Shown: one piece after another, positions 11,082-22,261 of the stretch
Layout of the letters: each line of letters starts with the position of its first letter
How positions within the stretch are numbered: the first letter of the stretch is position 1
Assembly (NCBI RefSeq): GCF_029784165.1
Contig: NC_073694.1
Location: 24,438,506 to 24,502,505, forward strand
Direction of reading: 5' to 3'
DNA: 64,000 nt
Origin: Wyeomyia smithii
Taxonomy: Eukaryota; Arthropoda; Insecta; Diptera; Culicidae
The notes under the pieces: generated by a model
Databases searched by the model: none
What the model was told of the DNA's origin: nothing
What the model saw: only the letters and a program-made list of their open reading frames with translations
Position numbers and translations under genes: made by a program

Positions 11082-12302
11082 ATGAATATTCCCCAAATAA
11101 ACAAAAATTCCAAAGGCTGCGAAGAGGAGAGTTTCATTAGAGTCGAAGAAATACGGTGAGTTAATAGAGGAGTCATATACAGTTAACAAAAATGTAGAAC
11201 AAAAAACTTTTGCAGCTTAAATGAGCCGATCGATCAACCGAATAACATCCACCCAGACCATTCAATTGATGAGAACGTACCGTACGATTGCAAGATCTGT
11301 GGCATACAGCTGAAAGCTAATAATATTGAACGGCACTTGCGTACGCACTCCGGCAAGAAGTCTTTCGGCTGTAATGAATGTGGAAAAAAGTTTCCCTATC
11401 GGAGTTCACTTATTCAGCACAAGCTCACTCATTCGGATGATGATGGATCTTTCAGCTGCGAGATCTGCAACAAAAGGTTCAACGAAGAGGAGATTTTGAC
11501 GCAGCACCTAAAAAAGCACGAGAGGAATTATAAATGTAATGTTTGCGGAAAAGGTTTCCTCTATCCATGTCTACTGAAACAGCACGCGCAGATTCACCCT
11601 GGTAAGCCGACCGAACGAAAAATCATATGTGAGATTTGTGAGGAAGCGTTCACGACTCGGTTCAATCTGAACGTGCACCTGGAAGGGCACAAAAAACCTT
11701 TCGCATGTAACAAGTGCCCGAAAACATTCGTTTACTATAGATCGCTATGCGAACATAAGACCGTACATTCCGATAAACAAGCTAACAAATGTGAAATTTG
11801 TGGTAAAAGTTACTCGGTAAGAGTCCTCAAGGATCATATGAGAATACATACTGGCAATCAGCGCTTCAAATGCGAAGTGTGTGGGAGAATCTTTTCGTCC
11901 ACAAGCACCCTCGAAATTCACACGAGAATTCATCGCGGCGAAGAGCCTCACAAGTGCGAGATTTGCGACAAAAGTTGCGCTAGCAACTCTTCTTTGAAGA
12001 GACATTTACGGACGCATACTAAAGAGGATCCATTCGGTTGCGACATTTGTGGTAAACGATTTTCAGTGAAATGCAGCCTGAAGTATCACATGGCAGTGCA
12101 CAAAAATAGTCGACCCCACCAGTGTGGCATCTGCGGGAAAGGATTTATTATTGGCTCGCAATTGTTGGCGCACACGCGCATGCATACCGGCGAACGACCA
12201 TATAAATGTTGCAACTGTGACAAATCTTACAGAGCGACACGAAGCTTGAAATATCATTTGATGAATGCCCACAGTAATGGGAATAATATAGCTACGCTAT
12301 GA
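11082..12302 (+). CDS. C2H2 zinc-finger protein, cluster gene 1
   Basis: Predicted nuclear DNA-binding protein of 386 aa. Exon 1 is 11082-11155 (74 nt) and exon 2 is 11216-12302, with a 60-bp GTGAGT..GCAG phase-2 intron between. The ATG is chosen because exon 1, the donor and the phase match in all paralogues. The N-terminus is acidic and holds FIRVEE, where most paralogues have FIKVEE. Twelve C2H2 fingers span residues about 50-376. The first has an 11-residue spacer, as does finger 7 (CEICGKSYSVRVLKDHMRIH), and the last ends H-X4-H. Linkers are mostly not TGEKP. The C-terminus is short because a few extra bases near 12296 create an early stop relative to gene 2. AATAAA occurs at about 12320 and 12393. 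The family role is probably transcriptional regulation; targets are unknown. There is no ZAD or KRAB domain. Confidence 0.88.
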
Positions 12303-12475
12303 CGAAAAGATGTAATGAATGAATAAAGTTAACTTTCTAGTTAGTTGTAAACTAAGTGTTTAGTTGCGCCCTTTCAAAGTTCCTACAAATTAAATAAAAA
12401 TCTTCAAAATGCAACGAATTACAAAGTAAGTATATCAGTATCATTGTTTTGTTTCGAAAATGTAGAGCCCTGTCC
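12303..12475 (+). other. 3' flank of gene 1
   Basis: It carries an AATAAA close to the stop and a second inside AATTAAATAAAAATCTTC near 12389. The same block follows the other family members (for example 15334, 32795, 44640, and inverted at 45288), so it is the ancestral 3' UTR. No gene is present. Confidence 0.55.
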
Positions 12476-12822
12476 GGCACTAGTTTATACGTGATGCACT
12501 GGATCGGACAATTATTTTGCCGAACTACGTCAAGACGAGCAACAATGGGCTTACTCAACCGAAGTCAACAGCTTAAGACGGAGTATTGGAAATCAGTAAG
12601 CTGCGACCCAGCTGTGTCCAACATAGCAATCTTTTATTAAGAGAGCAGTCAATAAATTTTATTATCGAAAACAAAAGCGATGTTATTTTCAACCGCTGAT
12701 GTCGACTAACAATTGAAAATAGGAGACACATAGAAACCATAAGATATACCAAATATTAGGGAATTTACGTTAACGAAAACCTTAGCTTGGGAACCCACAT
12801 TAGAACTGCTAAACTTAAAATA

Positions 12823-13032
12823 CTTAAGGTCGCTTTTTACGCGGATTCCGGAATTTACGCGGTTTTGTTACGCGGATTCCGGAATTTACGCGGTATTTCT
12901 TTTTTGCGCGGATTTCGGTTTCCTTTAACTCGGAATGCTGAATTAACGTTGTTTTTTTTTTACGCGGATTCCGGAATTTACACGGTTTTTTTTACGTGGC
13001 ACGTATCCCCCGCGTAAAAAGCGACTTTAGTG
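12823..13032. mobile_element. 210-bp TA-flanked MITE with GTCGCTTTTTACGCGG ends
   Basis: The terminal inverted repeats are about 20 bp: (CT)TAAGGTCGCTTTTTACGCG at the left, mirrored by CACTAAAGTCGCTTTTTACG at the right. Both sides are flanked by TA (12821-12822, 13033-13034), and the LINE copy at 9 kb shows the empty site. The interior repeats ACGCGGATTCCGGAATTTAC several times. It is a non-autonomous Tc1/mariner-type element. Confidence 0.75.
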
Positions 13033-13333
13033 TAGTGGATCATCAAAACATGCTAAAAATGATTGAAAGCATCAAAAAAGGTGCCAACCCTCAAAGTAAT
13101 GATCAATCCACAAGGCTTTCTACGGGAATTATCTGTTATATGGATCGCCCCTGTATGGAAGAACCCTATGGTACTTGCTAAACCAGCTACAAGAGAAAAA
13201 CGTGAACCAAACATCGAACGAGATTTTCGAGAGCATGTTGAGCAAGCGAATCCGCGAATCAACTGATCAAACGAGAAATAACGAGTCCAACAATGTTAGT
13301 CATCATGTTGTTACGGCACGATATATTTCAGAC

Positions 13334-13665
13334 CAGGGATGCCACATGTACAAATTAATCTGTATTTTACAGATTTTTGGCCGAAGTAACGGTACAGAAT
13401 CTGTATATACAGATATACAGATTTTCGTCGAAAAGTACAGATTTTTCGAAATTGACATTAATTTTTGAAAACAAACCAAATTTTATTTCATTAAATATTA
13501 AGCAAATTGAACATATTTTCAACTCCTCGCACACCATAAAAAACTTAAAAAATACAAAGTTCTTTATGTTTAAACAATACAGATTTTTTTACAGATATTT
13601 TTGTTCCAGATACAGATGCTCAGATTTTTTCAAGGGAAAACACAGATTTAAATGTGGCTACCCTG
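13334..13665. mobile_element. 332-bp hAT-like MITE
   Basis: The left end is CAGGGATGCCACATGTACAA and the right end mirrors it as CAGGGTAGCCACATTT. The flanking 8-mers TTTCAGAC (13326-13333) and CTTCAGAC (13666-13673) match at 7 of 8. A CAG start with an 8-bp duplication indicates hAT. The interior is rich in ACAGATTTT. The LINE copy near 9310 lacks it. Confidence 0.75.
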
Positions 13666-14048
13666 CTTCAGACATTAAATACTGGTAGGAAACTTTTCTG
13701 GATCGTAGGAAACTTTTCTTACAAGCCATGGTATTGAAAACCACCGTTTTGGTAGTAAAGTCTGTGGTCTATGCAACATTATTTCGGTTAATAAACACAC
13801 CGAAACCGGACAGAACTGACAGAAAACTTCGAACAATCAAGGGTGAAGGAAATAATGAAATTCATCAAAATAGCGAGATTAACACCATGAAGCACGTTGA
13901 AGCAAATTTCCAGAGGGTAATCATTGGTTCCACAAGCTCCTCTAGCCATAAAAACAAAAAATATAACAACAACGATGACAGTTTCACCAGTTTGAAAACA
14001 GTGCAGTTCTATTTTTTTCATTTTACCTGGTTTACAGTGAAAAACAAA

Positions 14049-15263
14049 ATGAATATTTCCCAAATAAACGAAGATTCCAAAAGCTGCGAAGAGGAGAGTT
14101 TCATTAAAGTCGAAGAAACACGGTGAGTTAATAGAGGAGTCACATACAGTAAACAAAAATGTAGAACAAAAATCTTTTGCAGCTTAAATGAGCCGGTCGA
14201 TCAACCGAATAACATCCACCCGGACCTTTCGATTGATGAGAACAAACCGTACGATTGCAAGATCAGTGGCGTGCAGCAGAAAGCTAATCATCACTCCGGC
14301 AAGAAGTCTCTCGACTGTAATGAATGTGGAAAGAAGTTCCCCTACCGGAGTTCACTTATTGAGCACAAGCTCACTCATTCGGATAATGATGGATCTTTTG
14401 GCTGCGACATCTGCAACAAAAAGTTCAAGGAAGAGGAGATTTTGACGCGGCACCTAAAAAAGCACGAGAAGAATGTTGAATGTGATGTCTGCGGAAAACG
14501 CTTTCTTTATCCATGTCAACTGAAGCAGCACGCGCAGATTCACTTTGATGAGCCGACCGAACGAAAGATCATATGTGAGATTTGTGGGAAAGCGTTCACG
14601 ACTCGGTACAATCGAAACGTGCATCTGAAGGGGCACAAAAAACCTTTCACGTGTAACAAGTGCTCGAAAACATTCCTTAACTATAAATCACTATGCGCAC
14701 ATAAGCCCGTACATTCCGATAAGCAAGCTTACAAATGTGAAATTTGCGGGGAAAGTTACCAAAAAAGTTACCTCAAGATTCATATGCGAATGCATGCTGG
14801 CAATCAACGCTTCAAATGCGAAGTATGTGGGAAAATCCTTTCGTCCGCAAACACCCTCGAAATTCACACGAGGTTTCATCGCGGCGAAGAGCCTTACAAG
14901 TGCGAGATTTGCGACTTAAGTTGCGCTAGCAACTCTTCTTTGAAGAGACATTTACGAACGCATACTAAAGAGGATCCATTCGGTTGCGACATTTGTGGTA
15001 AACGATTTGCAGCGAAATGCAGCCTGAAATATCACATGGCAGTGCACAAAAATAGTCGGCCCCACCAGTGTAGCATCTGCGGGAAAGGATTTATTACCGC
15101 CACGAGATTGTTAGTGCACACGCGCATGCACACCGGCGAACGACCATATAAATGTTGCAACTGTGACAAATCTTACAGTTCGACGCGAAGCTTGAAATGT
15201 CATTTGATGAATGCCCACAGTAGTGGGAATGATATAGCTACGACGAAAAGTAGTAATGAATGA
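14049..15263 (+). CDS. C2H2 zinc-finger protein, cluster gene 2
   Basis: Predicted 384-aa nuclear protein. Exons are 14049-14122 and 14183-15263, with a 60-bp phase-2 intron. Exon 1 has the FIKVEE motif. The first finger is destroyed: CKIC has become CKIS, and a deletion removes the helix and first histidine (KANHHSGKK). Eleven intact fingers follow, from CNECGKKFPYRSSLIEHKLTH-like through a final H-X4-H finger. The protein ends KSSNE like gene 4, and its coding and flanking DNA is closest to genes 1 and 4. AATAAA lies at about 15337. The frame is otherwise open, so it is probably functional. Targets are unknown. Confidence 0.87.
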
Positions 15264-15600
15264 GTAAAGTCAACTTTCTAGTTAGTTGTAAACTAAGTGT
15301 TTAGTAGCGTGCGCCCCTTCAAAGTCCTACAAATTAAATAAAAATCTTCAACTCTCAACGAACTACTTTGTATTCACTGTACTTTTCAATGTTAGTTTTT
15401 TTTTTTGATTTTATCAATACGCGATCTTCAAACAGCTTATAGATCTTTCAAAGGCGCACTTTTTGTTATAAATTCTCGAAAACGCTAAGTGATTTTCAAA
15501 AATAGTTATCAAGTTTTAAAAGTTCTTTTTAAAGAACTTACGCCCTTTTCAAATATTTGTACCGATCAAAATAGCAGACACACCACTCGTGAATAATAAC
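15264..15600. other. 3' flank of gene 2, up to a LINE insertion site
   Basis: This holds the shared 3' UTR block and then sequence that reappears after gene 4 (41234-41360, then 42915-43070, for example GATCTTTCAAAGGCGCACTT). It ends in ATAATAACT, where a 13-kb composite insertion begins. The host sequence resumes at 28664 (CTAAAATTAGTAAC). Confidence 0.7.
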
Positions 15601-15639
15601 TCTTATTATTATTATTATTATAATTTATTTGAGACGCTT

Positions 15640-18457
15640 TACCACTGACATGGCATTCGCGTCTATCAGTTGAAGAAATACATAGTTATATTTGGTTGTA
15701 CAATTCAGTTTCTTTTAAAAAATTGATTACTCTGGTCTCTTTCTCTTCGTTATAAGATAAGATCTTTTCGATATTATCGCCTACGTTAAGGTGCTTTTCC
15801 CGACAATCAGCGTATTTGTTACATTCTTCTAAAATATGTGCAACGGTGAGAAGTACACCGCAAGTATTGCACGTTGGAGGTTAATTGTGATCTATTATAT
15901 ACACACCAAATTTTCATTGCTGGAAACCAGCAAAATTTTGCTGATTTTCGATGTGCTGTGTTTCCAGCAATCTGTTCAGCAAAATGAAATTAGCTGATTA
16001 TTCAGCAATGCTCAATTGCATAAAAATGACAGATCGTTTGCTGCATGTTCAGTAAAACAAAATACAAATTGCTGATTGTCAGCTATGACAATTTGCTGTA
16101 CATTCAGCAAAGCATAAATCAATTTACTGGTTAACCAGTTAGTTCAAGGGAACCATGTTTCCCTCAGGCACCAGCTTCCATCCGCCCATCGGATCATAGC
16201 CAAATTACTGTTGAACTAGAGATGTATGATTATCATTTCAACCTTTAAGTTCATCTAGCCCAACAGTGACTTAGCTATGATCCAATATCCGCTATCAGGA
16301 GCTTAGAGATGATCCCGTACCAGCTGCACAGCGATTCGGCGCGTTTTACTAATGACAGCTTGACGTAAAATATTTTGACATATCAATACTTTCGCTGGAT
16401 TCCAGCAAACCTTCATTTACTGTTTTCTGTTCAGCAAATAGATTTTCTGTATTTTTGCGAATCACTGAATCGATTACTGATTTTCAGTAAATTTATCAAT
16501 GAAATACTGGTTTCCAGCAAAAATAAAATTACTGAACGAAATTCAGTAAATTGTAGAACTGAATTACAGTAAACTTTTGAAATAAATACTGTGTTTCAGT
16601 AAACAAGGGATTTGCTGATACACTTTCAGCAATGTACTTTGCTGAACCATAAAGAGAATTTTTGGTGTGTAGGAATGTGTGAGACGGATATGCCCAATGC
16701 GGAGCCTAGTTAAGACTCGTTGATCAGATGCATTCTTCCTATCTGTATATTTAACGACGCTTCCTTTGATTCGTTTTAAGTGGTGTTCTGTCTGCTGCCA
16801 GGTTTTTCCCAGGTGTTCCAGATTTTTTCATTAACAAATCTCACAGTGTCTTGGGCAGGGATTGCCATAGCTACAGGTGGCTTTTTTCGTCTCAAGTTTG
16901 CCAGTTTGTCGGCTTCTTCATTCCCGTTAATTCCCGCATGTCCTGGAATCCAACAAATTGTGAAATCGTGCTTCTTGTAAGCTGTTTCCACCTTTTGAAT
17001 CCATGGGTGATTCGAATACCCCCCGTTGATGGCGTCGATGCAACTAGCAAGGTTGCAATGAACTCTTGAAATTTTGGTATCACAATGCAGCTAGCTGTAC
17101 CTGCTCTGATTGAATGTTTGAGGGTGTTATCGATTCGTGGTGCTTTGCTATACCATTTCCGGTCGCTTAAGCGTTCGTTACTGCTTGTGGAAGGTAGTGT
17201 ATATTCGGTAGTGCTTCTAAATAATTCGGCTGATCGTTCAACGATGGGCAGATTTTCTGCATTTTTTATTTTTACGAGTAGTTGAGCTACTAGTTGGAAA
17301 AGCCGTTGTATCACTAACATACGAAAAGGCAAGCAACCAGCTTCGGCTATTACCGATGTAACCGGACTGGTCCTAAATGCTCCGGAGGAACGACGAAACA
17401 TTTCATAATATGTTGTTCCCAATATTTTATCCATTTTTTCGAGATTCATACTTGTAATTCCGATACCGAAAAGTAATTTAGATGTGATAGAAGATGAACC
17501 CACTTTTAGGAGAGTGGGTCGTGCGCTTCGCTTTAATTTGGCACCCAGAACCCTGAGGATATTCAGGCAACTTATGCAACTTCGTTTGATATATGCAAAA
17601 TGTTGCAAAAAATTTAGTTTCGAATTGAATATTACTCCTAAAATTTTCATTTTCCAAGTACATGGGATTGGCACTCGGTTAATTTTATTTGCTTGTTTCT
17701 TTTTTCGATGTTTAATGTTGCATATGTGGATAATTTTCGATTTAGTTGGCGCAATTGTAAAACCCACGTTGTTAGTCCACATTAGTTTTTCTATAGTTAA
17801 GTCGGTGTTGTATTGTTTAAACAGGTTCGGTCTTTTATTTTTAGCGGTCATTTTGTTGGGGTGTTTTTTGATAAACTTTCCATTGTAGTTTGTGTTTGAC
17901 GATTTACGCTCATATTCATCAGCCAGCGCTTCGGAAACTTCTATGCCATTATTGGTCATTCCGGTCGGAAGATTGAGAGTGATTTTGTTGTAATTTCTTT
18001 TGCCGCGTAAGCGATTCAGCTTATTCCATGTTTCACTGGACGTATTAGTGGGGTTGATACTTTGCACAAATTCTTCCCAACTTTTCAATTTTGCTTCTTG
18101 TATGGCTTTTCGACTAGCAGAGCGAGCTTCATGGAACAGCTGCAGTGCTTCTTATTTTTCCGGGGTACCATCGGTTGCTCGACGAAGAGCGCGTAACGCT
18201 TTTCGTCGAGTTTTGACTGCTTGCTCTACATTTTGGCTCCACCATACGACGGTCTTGCGTCCTGGTTTGCCTGTCGTTCTAGGAATACTCTTTTCAGCAG
18301 CTGTAATTAATCGCTTCGTGAATTCATAAACTGACCAGCACTCTCCAGATCGGATACTCTTGCTTGTAATTTCTTCGAATTCAGCCCAGTTTGCTCGTTC
18401 GTATATCCATGTCTGCCGACGCCTAGGCTCGTTTGCGTCTGTTTCTGTTTCGATAAT
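15640..18457 (-). pseudogene. I-type LINE ORF2, 3' portion (RT remnant, RNase H, C-terminus)
   Basis: From 18088 the frame reads MKSWEEFVQSINPTNTSSET, then jumps from the pre-polymerase region (LTIEKLMW) straight to residues that lie after the YADD box (GFTIAPTKSKIIHIC). The polymerase core, including both catalytic aspartates, is therefore deleted. Thumb sequences follow, then RNase H with CWIPGHAGINGNEEADKLA at about 16900. After the TA MITE comes a C-terminal Cys/His box (CNTCGVLLTVAHILEEC) near 15860. Frameshifts and stops occur near 16900 and 15885. This copy could not retrotranspose by itself. Confidence 0.8.
15902..16669. mobile_element. 768-bp TA-flanked MITE with TTGCTG/CAGCAA repeats
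   Basis: The ends are CACACCAAATTTTC and its mirror GAATTTTTGGTGTG, each flanked by TA (15900-15901 and 16670-16671). Removing it restores the LINE frame at HSYIIDHN. The outer thirds are packed with short palindromic words such as TTTCCAGCAA, TTCAGCAA and TTCAGTAAA in both orientations. The centre (about 16180-16300) has its own inverted pair around GGATCATAGC/GCTATGATCC. No coding capacity. Confidence 0.78.
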
Positions 18458-18885
18458 AATGGGGAAATGAATATTGAGAATAGGTTATGTTTCCATTTAA
18501 TTCTACTACAAAAAATCGAATACCCTCTAATCGAATACCGTCCGCAGATACGTATTTCGGCTGCTACATGCAACCATCATCAGTGCTTATGTGGACTGTT
18601 GAAGAGCATAACTGAGTAACCCCTTTTTATATGCGTGTAAGTAGAACGGAAAATTCCTAAATTGAAGTTAGGTAGTCATATGTTGTGGTTGTTTTTGTCC
18701 TGTACTGGATCTAGGGTTTTTTGGGTAGTATTTTGAAAAGCCATGAAAAATGATTACCTACGTCTTTATTGAGCAGTGTGGATGGATGTTGTTTGTAGAT
18801 TTATGATCTTTCAGATACGTCCAATTTCCATAAATTATTAACGGGGCGAAGCAGGTGAATGTTATCCGAAGTTAGTGGATGTCCC

Positions 18886-21800
18886 CAGTAGCGTAGCTAG
18901 GGGGGTGCGGTTGGTGCGGTCCGCACCAGGCCCACCACTCAAAGGGGCCCCAAAATCCAAAAGCGAACACCGAGCTGGTCAACATGCCCAACTGAACTCA
19001 ACCTCATGTATTTGTGCTCACCACTCTGCCCTCGTGATCCACACGGACGGAGTAAACGTGATACCGATGTTCATTTTTAACATGATTTGTGATTCGACTG
19101 ACGCCGAAGTTGAATGTTTTCCGATCGCAGAAAACATTTGATGCAACGTGGAAACACGTAACAAAGGAGCGATTTTTTGCGATGCTGAAAACGCTGTCTA
19201 GGGTATTTGTTTAATTATTCATCTCATTAACACCAGATTTACACGAAATCGTTGAACAAATAAACAAAATATGATTACATGCTCTTATAGAATCGCTCAT
19301 CAATGGAAATTAGGTAAACTTAGTTAGTTTTATCCTGAATTTTGTAAAACAAACCATTTTTCACAACATTCCCATACTCATCTCAAAACCTAAACCACTG
19401 CTTAATTATTCATCTCACGACGCCCCCATATTCATCACATGGTTAATCACTTTGTTAATGAACGTTGCCGCATACCGTCGTAGTAGGTTACCTAGGTATT
19501 CGCTGTAGTTGTTTACGCGCAAATTGGTAGTCTAGGTATCCACTGTAGTGCTGTCAATTTATGTCAATTATGTCGGAATTATTCAAATTTAAAGCTTGTT
19601 TTTGGAAATTTAATGTGAACATTTTGAAAATTAAAGTATTCTTAGTGTAGTGAGTGATTTTGTTTAGTGATCAATACAAAATGTAGTCCGCAAATGATGA
19701 AAAAAACTTTGGTTGGCTGCTGAATGAATCCCGTTGTAGCCGTATAGAACAATGGGTAGATTTCGTTTTCTTGGTAGTAAATGAGTTTTTCATTGTAGAT
19801 GCCCGACTTTAATAACAAATTCAGAGATTTTAGGTAAGTTTTTGAGGATTCTACTTCATGAGATATCTAAAGTGAACTAATAAGAATCCATTCCATGGAT
19901 TAGTTGATTGGTTTAGATAGAAAATATGCGTTTTTTTTCTAGTTTGCAATTGAGTTTTCGTTTTATAACTATGGTCTGAGATGAATAATGTAACAGTTCT
20001 CCTGTCTGTGTTGCTGTGTTTCTAATATAAAACAGAGCGAGGGAAATAATCCGCGTTCACGCGAGACTATATAATTTCTGATTTTGCCAATTAAAAAGCA
20101 CGGAAAGTGAGTATCTAAATAAACCTCATTTTCGATTCTGCGGAAAACGGAATAAATAAGTATATAAAAACTAAATTTTTTGTTTCTCTCAATTTCTCTC
20201 ATGAAAGAAAAATCACAGGAGGGTTGTGTGCAAAGCCACGACCGCAAGGTTGAAGTAGAATACTTTAACAAGAATGATAACCCGGCTGCTTGCGTGTAAG
20301 TCATTTTTCCTAGCAAATAAATGTTGACCGCTCATTGGCAGTATTGAAAATTCTGTGCAAATGAAGTTGAAGTACTACTCAATTTCAGTTTGCACATAAA
20401 AATACGACTTCACTGAACAGGAAAAGAACAAACTCTTTGTGGCGCAAACAAGTTTCAACAGTCAGAGTATATGTACATGTAAATTCAAATTAAGATAATT
20501 AACTTTTGGTAAAGGTTATATACCTTTTTGGTCGAGAAAAATGAGGGAAGTTTGAATCTATTTTTAAGTGCATAGCACCATTTTCATTGCGTCAAAGGGG
20601 TATTTTTCTGAAAGTACAGTTTATCAACAACAAAAAATACGTTTGATTTTATGATATACCAATTATTACTGGAGGAATGGCCGTTTCCCCGAAACGCTAT
20701 TTTTTGCAGAGGCTTGCGGTGATCCTGATAGAGACTCAGCGGGTCAACCGAAATCAAAGAACTCATATTATTTCATTAGTTTAGAAGTGTGCCGGGTCCT
20801 TGAAGGATCGCTTTTATGAGTATTTAAGCGAGTATAAAAGCAATCGTTCAAGTTTTATTTTGAAAACAAAAAAGGTGTATAACCCCTTAAAGATCAGAAC
20901 GAGAAAATATTAACTCTTCAATTAATTTGTTTGGTTGTCCCTTAAAAGGACAGTTTGTTGTTGAATCTAAAATCGGACATGTCGCTGATTGCATCTCTGT
21001 GTTACGCCGATAGCGGGAGTTATGGTGAACTTGCGTATGACGAAGGCATCGTATTACCTGTTTTATTGAATGGGAGAAAGAGGCATTTTGTATAATTTTG
21101 TAAACATTTAACTCAAACAATATTACCAAATCGTAGTCAGGCACTCTGAAAACAAAGTTAATGGCTGTTTCCACACTGAAAATCAGATAGCCAGCCGAAG
21201 TTTTGATTGCAAAAATCCAGAATGCCGAACAGCCGTGAAGAGAGCTGTTTATTCACCTACGGCAAGCTTCTCGCCCCATCGCTCGCGTTCGCGTGCACCA
21301 TGACAGAGGCCTAACTGTCTTTGTGAATGCGTTCTAACAGGGCAGTTTGTTATTCAAAGTCAGTTATGCTGATCACAGCTTTTACGCTGCCCCTACAGTG
21401 GGGGGTTTACTAAATAAAGTAAAATTTAGACAACTACAACAGAATTTGATTGCATCCCGCACAGAATGTCTGCTTGTGTTGATACCAGAAAATTATTAAC
21501 CTTCAATTACTAGTTTATTTGCCTTGAAAAAGGCGTTTTGCGGTTCAAAATCGGTTGCTGATCGCAGCCTTTGAGCTGCCCTAGCAGTGGGGGAATTAAG
21601 ATACACGGACAACATGCACTGTGCAAGCTATTTCACATTCAGTAAATTAGACGGGTGCGACAGATTTAAATTGCTAGGATACAACACAGAATGCTTGCTT
21701 GCGTTGTCAAAAATTATTAACTTCCAATGACTTGTTTATTTGCCTCGAAAAAGGCATTTTGATGTTCAAAATTGAATTTTCTGATGACAATCATCATGCT

Positions 21801-22260
21801 GCCCCAACACGGGGGAATAATGGCAGTCTGGCGTCACACGCTGTGAAGAACCGCGCTGCTCCTGAGACGTGGTGACCAACCACAGGGCTAGTACTGTTGC
21901 TAAGGAAGGACGACTGCTGTTGTCGCTGTCTAGACTATTATGAGCGGCTTTTGCTGAAACAGGCTCTTGTATAGGCCAAAAAGTATGCTTTTAATTGCAA
22001 GGTATATGATTCTGTCGACCGTGCTTGGGAAGCAATCATATAACGACCAATCAGAAGTCAAATTTTTCATTTCGACAAGGCTTGACTATTATCAATAGTA
22101 CAATAGTGTGAACAATAAAATTACAATTATCTTCTTTTGGGAAGAATCTTAGAAGATTTTTCAATCTATTGCTGCAAGAACGAAGTAAATCCATCGAATA
22201 CTAACCGATTTATTAGCATTTGAAATTGGACATATTTTTCACTTTTTTCGGTTTTAGATT
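18886..22260. other. Unassigned block between Penelope arm and endonuclease end
   Basis: About 3.4 kb with no recognisable protein. It opens at 18887 with CAGTAGCGTAGCTAGG and a GC-rich TGCGGTCCGCACCAGGCCC stretch, typical of a hAT left end, but I found no matching right end. 20900-21830 holds four degenerate repeat units (see separate entry). The rest is AT-rich. It is probably one or more truncated elements inserted in the Penelope 3' region. Confidence 0.45.
20895..21830. repeat. Four degenerate ~190-220 bp repeat units with small hairpins
   Basis: Units start near 20895, 21310, 21460 and 21690. Shared landmarks are ATTATTAAC, then GTTTATTTGCC, a short hairpin (GCCTTGAAAAAGGC, GCCTCGAAAAAGGC, GTCCCTTAAAAGGAC), TTCAAAATC, and CTGCCC...CAGTGGGGG. 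The spacing between the last three CTGCCC landmarks is about 189 and 222 bp. The stem is kept although its bases differ. Function is unknown. Confidence 0.5.
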
Positions 22261-22261
22261 T

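Larger units (their letters stand above)
12476..13990 (+). mobile_element. copia tail plus LINE ORF2 tail, copy 2 (upstream of gene 2)
   Basis: The segment opens with a copia RNase H C-terminus (FIRDALDR, about 12483-12510) and the shared GAGCAACAATGGG motif at 12536. It then continues as the same LINE tail seen at 8.9 and 38 kb (GNLSLGTHIRTAKLKI, then NPRINQTR-like end). Two MITEs sit inside, at 12823-13032 and 13334-13665. A shared GGTAGGAAACTTTTC motif near 13684 precedes the final LINE C-terminus, which runs into gene 2's promoter at about 13990. It is broken throughout by stops and shifts. Confidence 0.7.

Noticed and set aside
11745..12272. Minus-strand frames opposite the zinc-finger exons (similar ones at 14691, 32212, 44071, 45408, 61554)
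   Set aside because: They mirror the repeated Cys/His codon pattern of the real genes, recur in every paralogue for that reason, and lack introns or known domains.
11337..12302. Intronless zinc-finger genes starting at internal methionines
   Set aside because: Upstream sequence stays in frame to a conserved exon-intron-exon structure shared by nine paralogues, so the true starts are in exon 1.
18887..18960. Complete hAT MITE
   Set aside because: A convincing left end exists, but no mirrored right end or 8-bp duplication was found in the following 3.4 kb.
20930..21745. Histone-mRNA 3' stem-loops
   Set aside because: The minus-strand hairpins (GCCTTTTTCAAGGC, GTCCTTTTAAGGGAC) loosely resemble the histone stem-loop, but no histone coding sequence lies upstream and the flanks do not fit.
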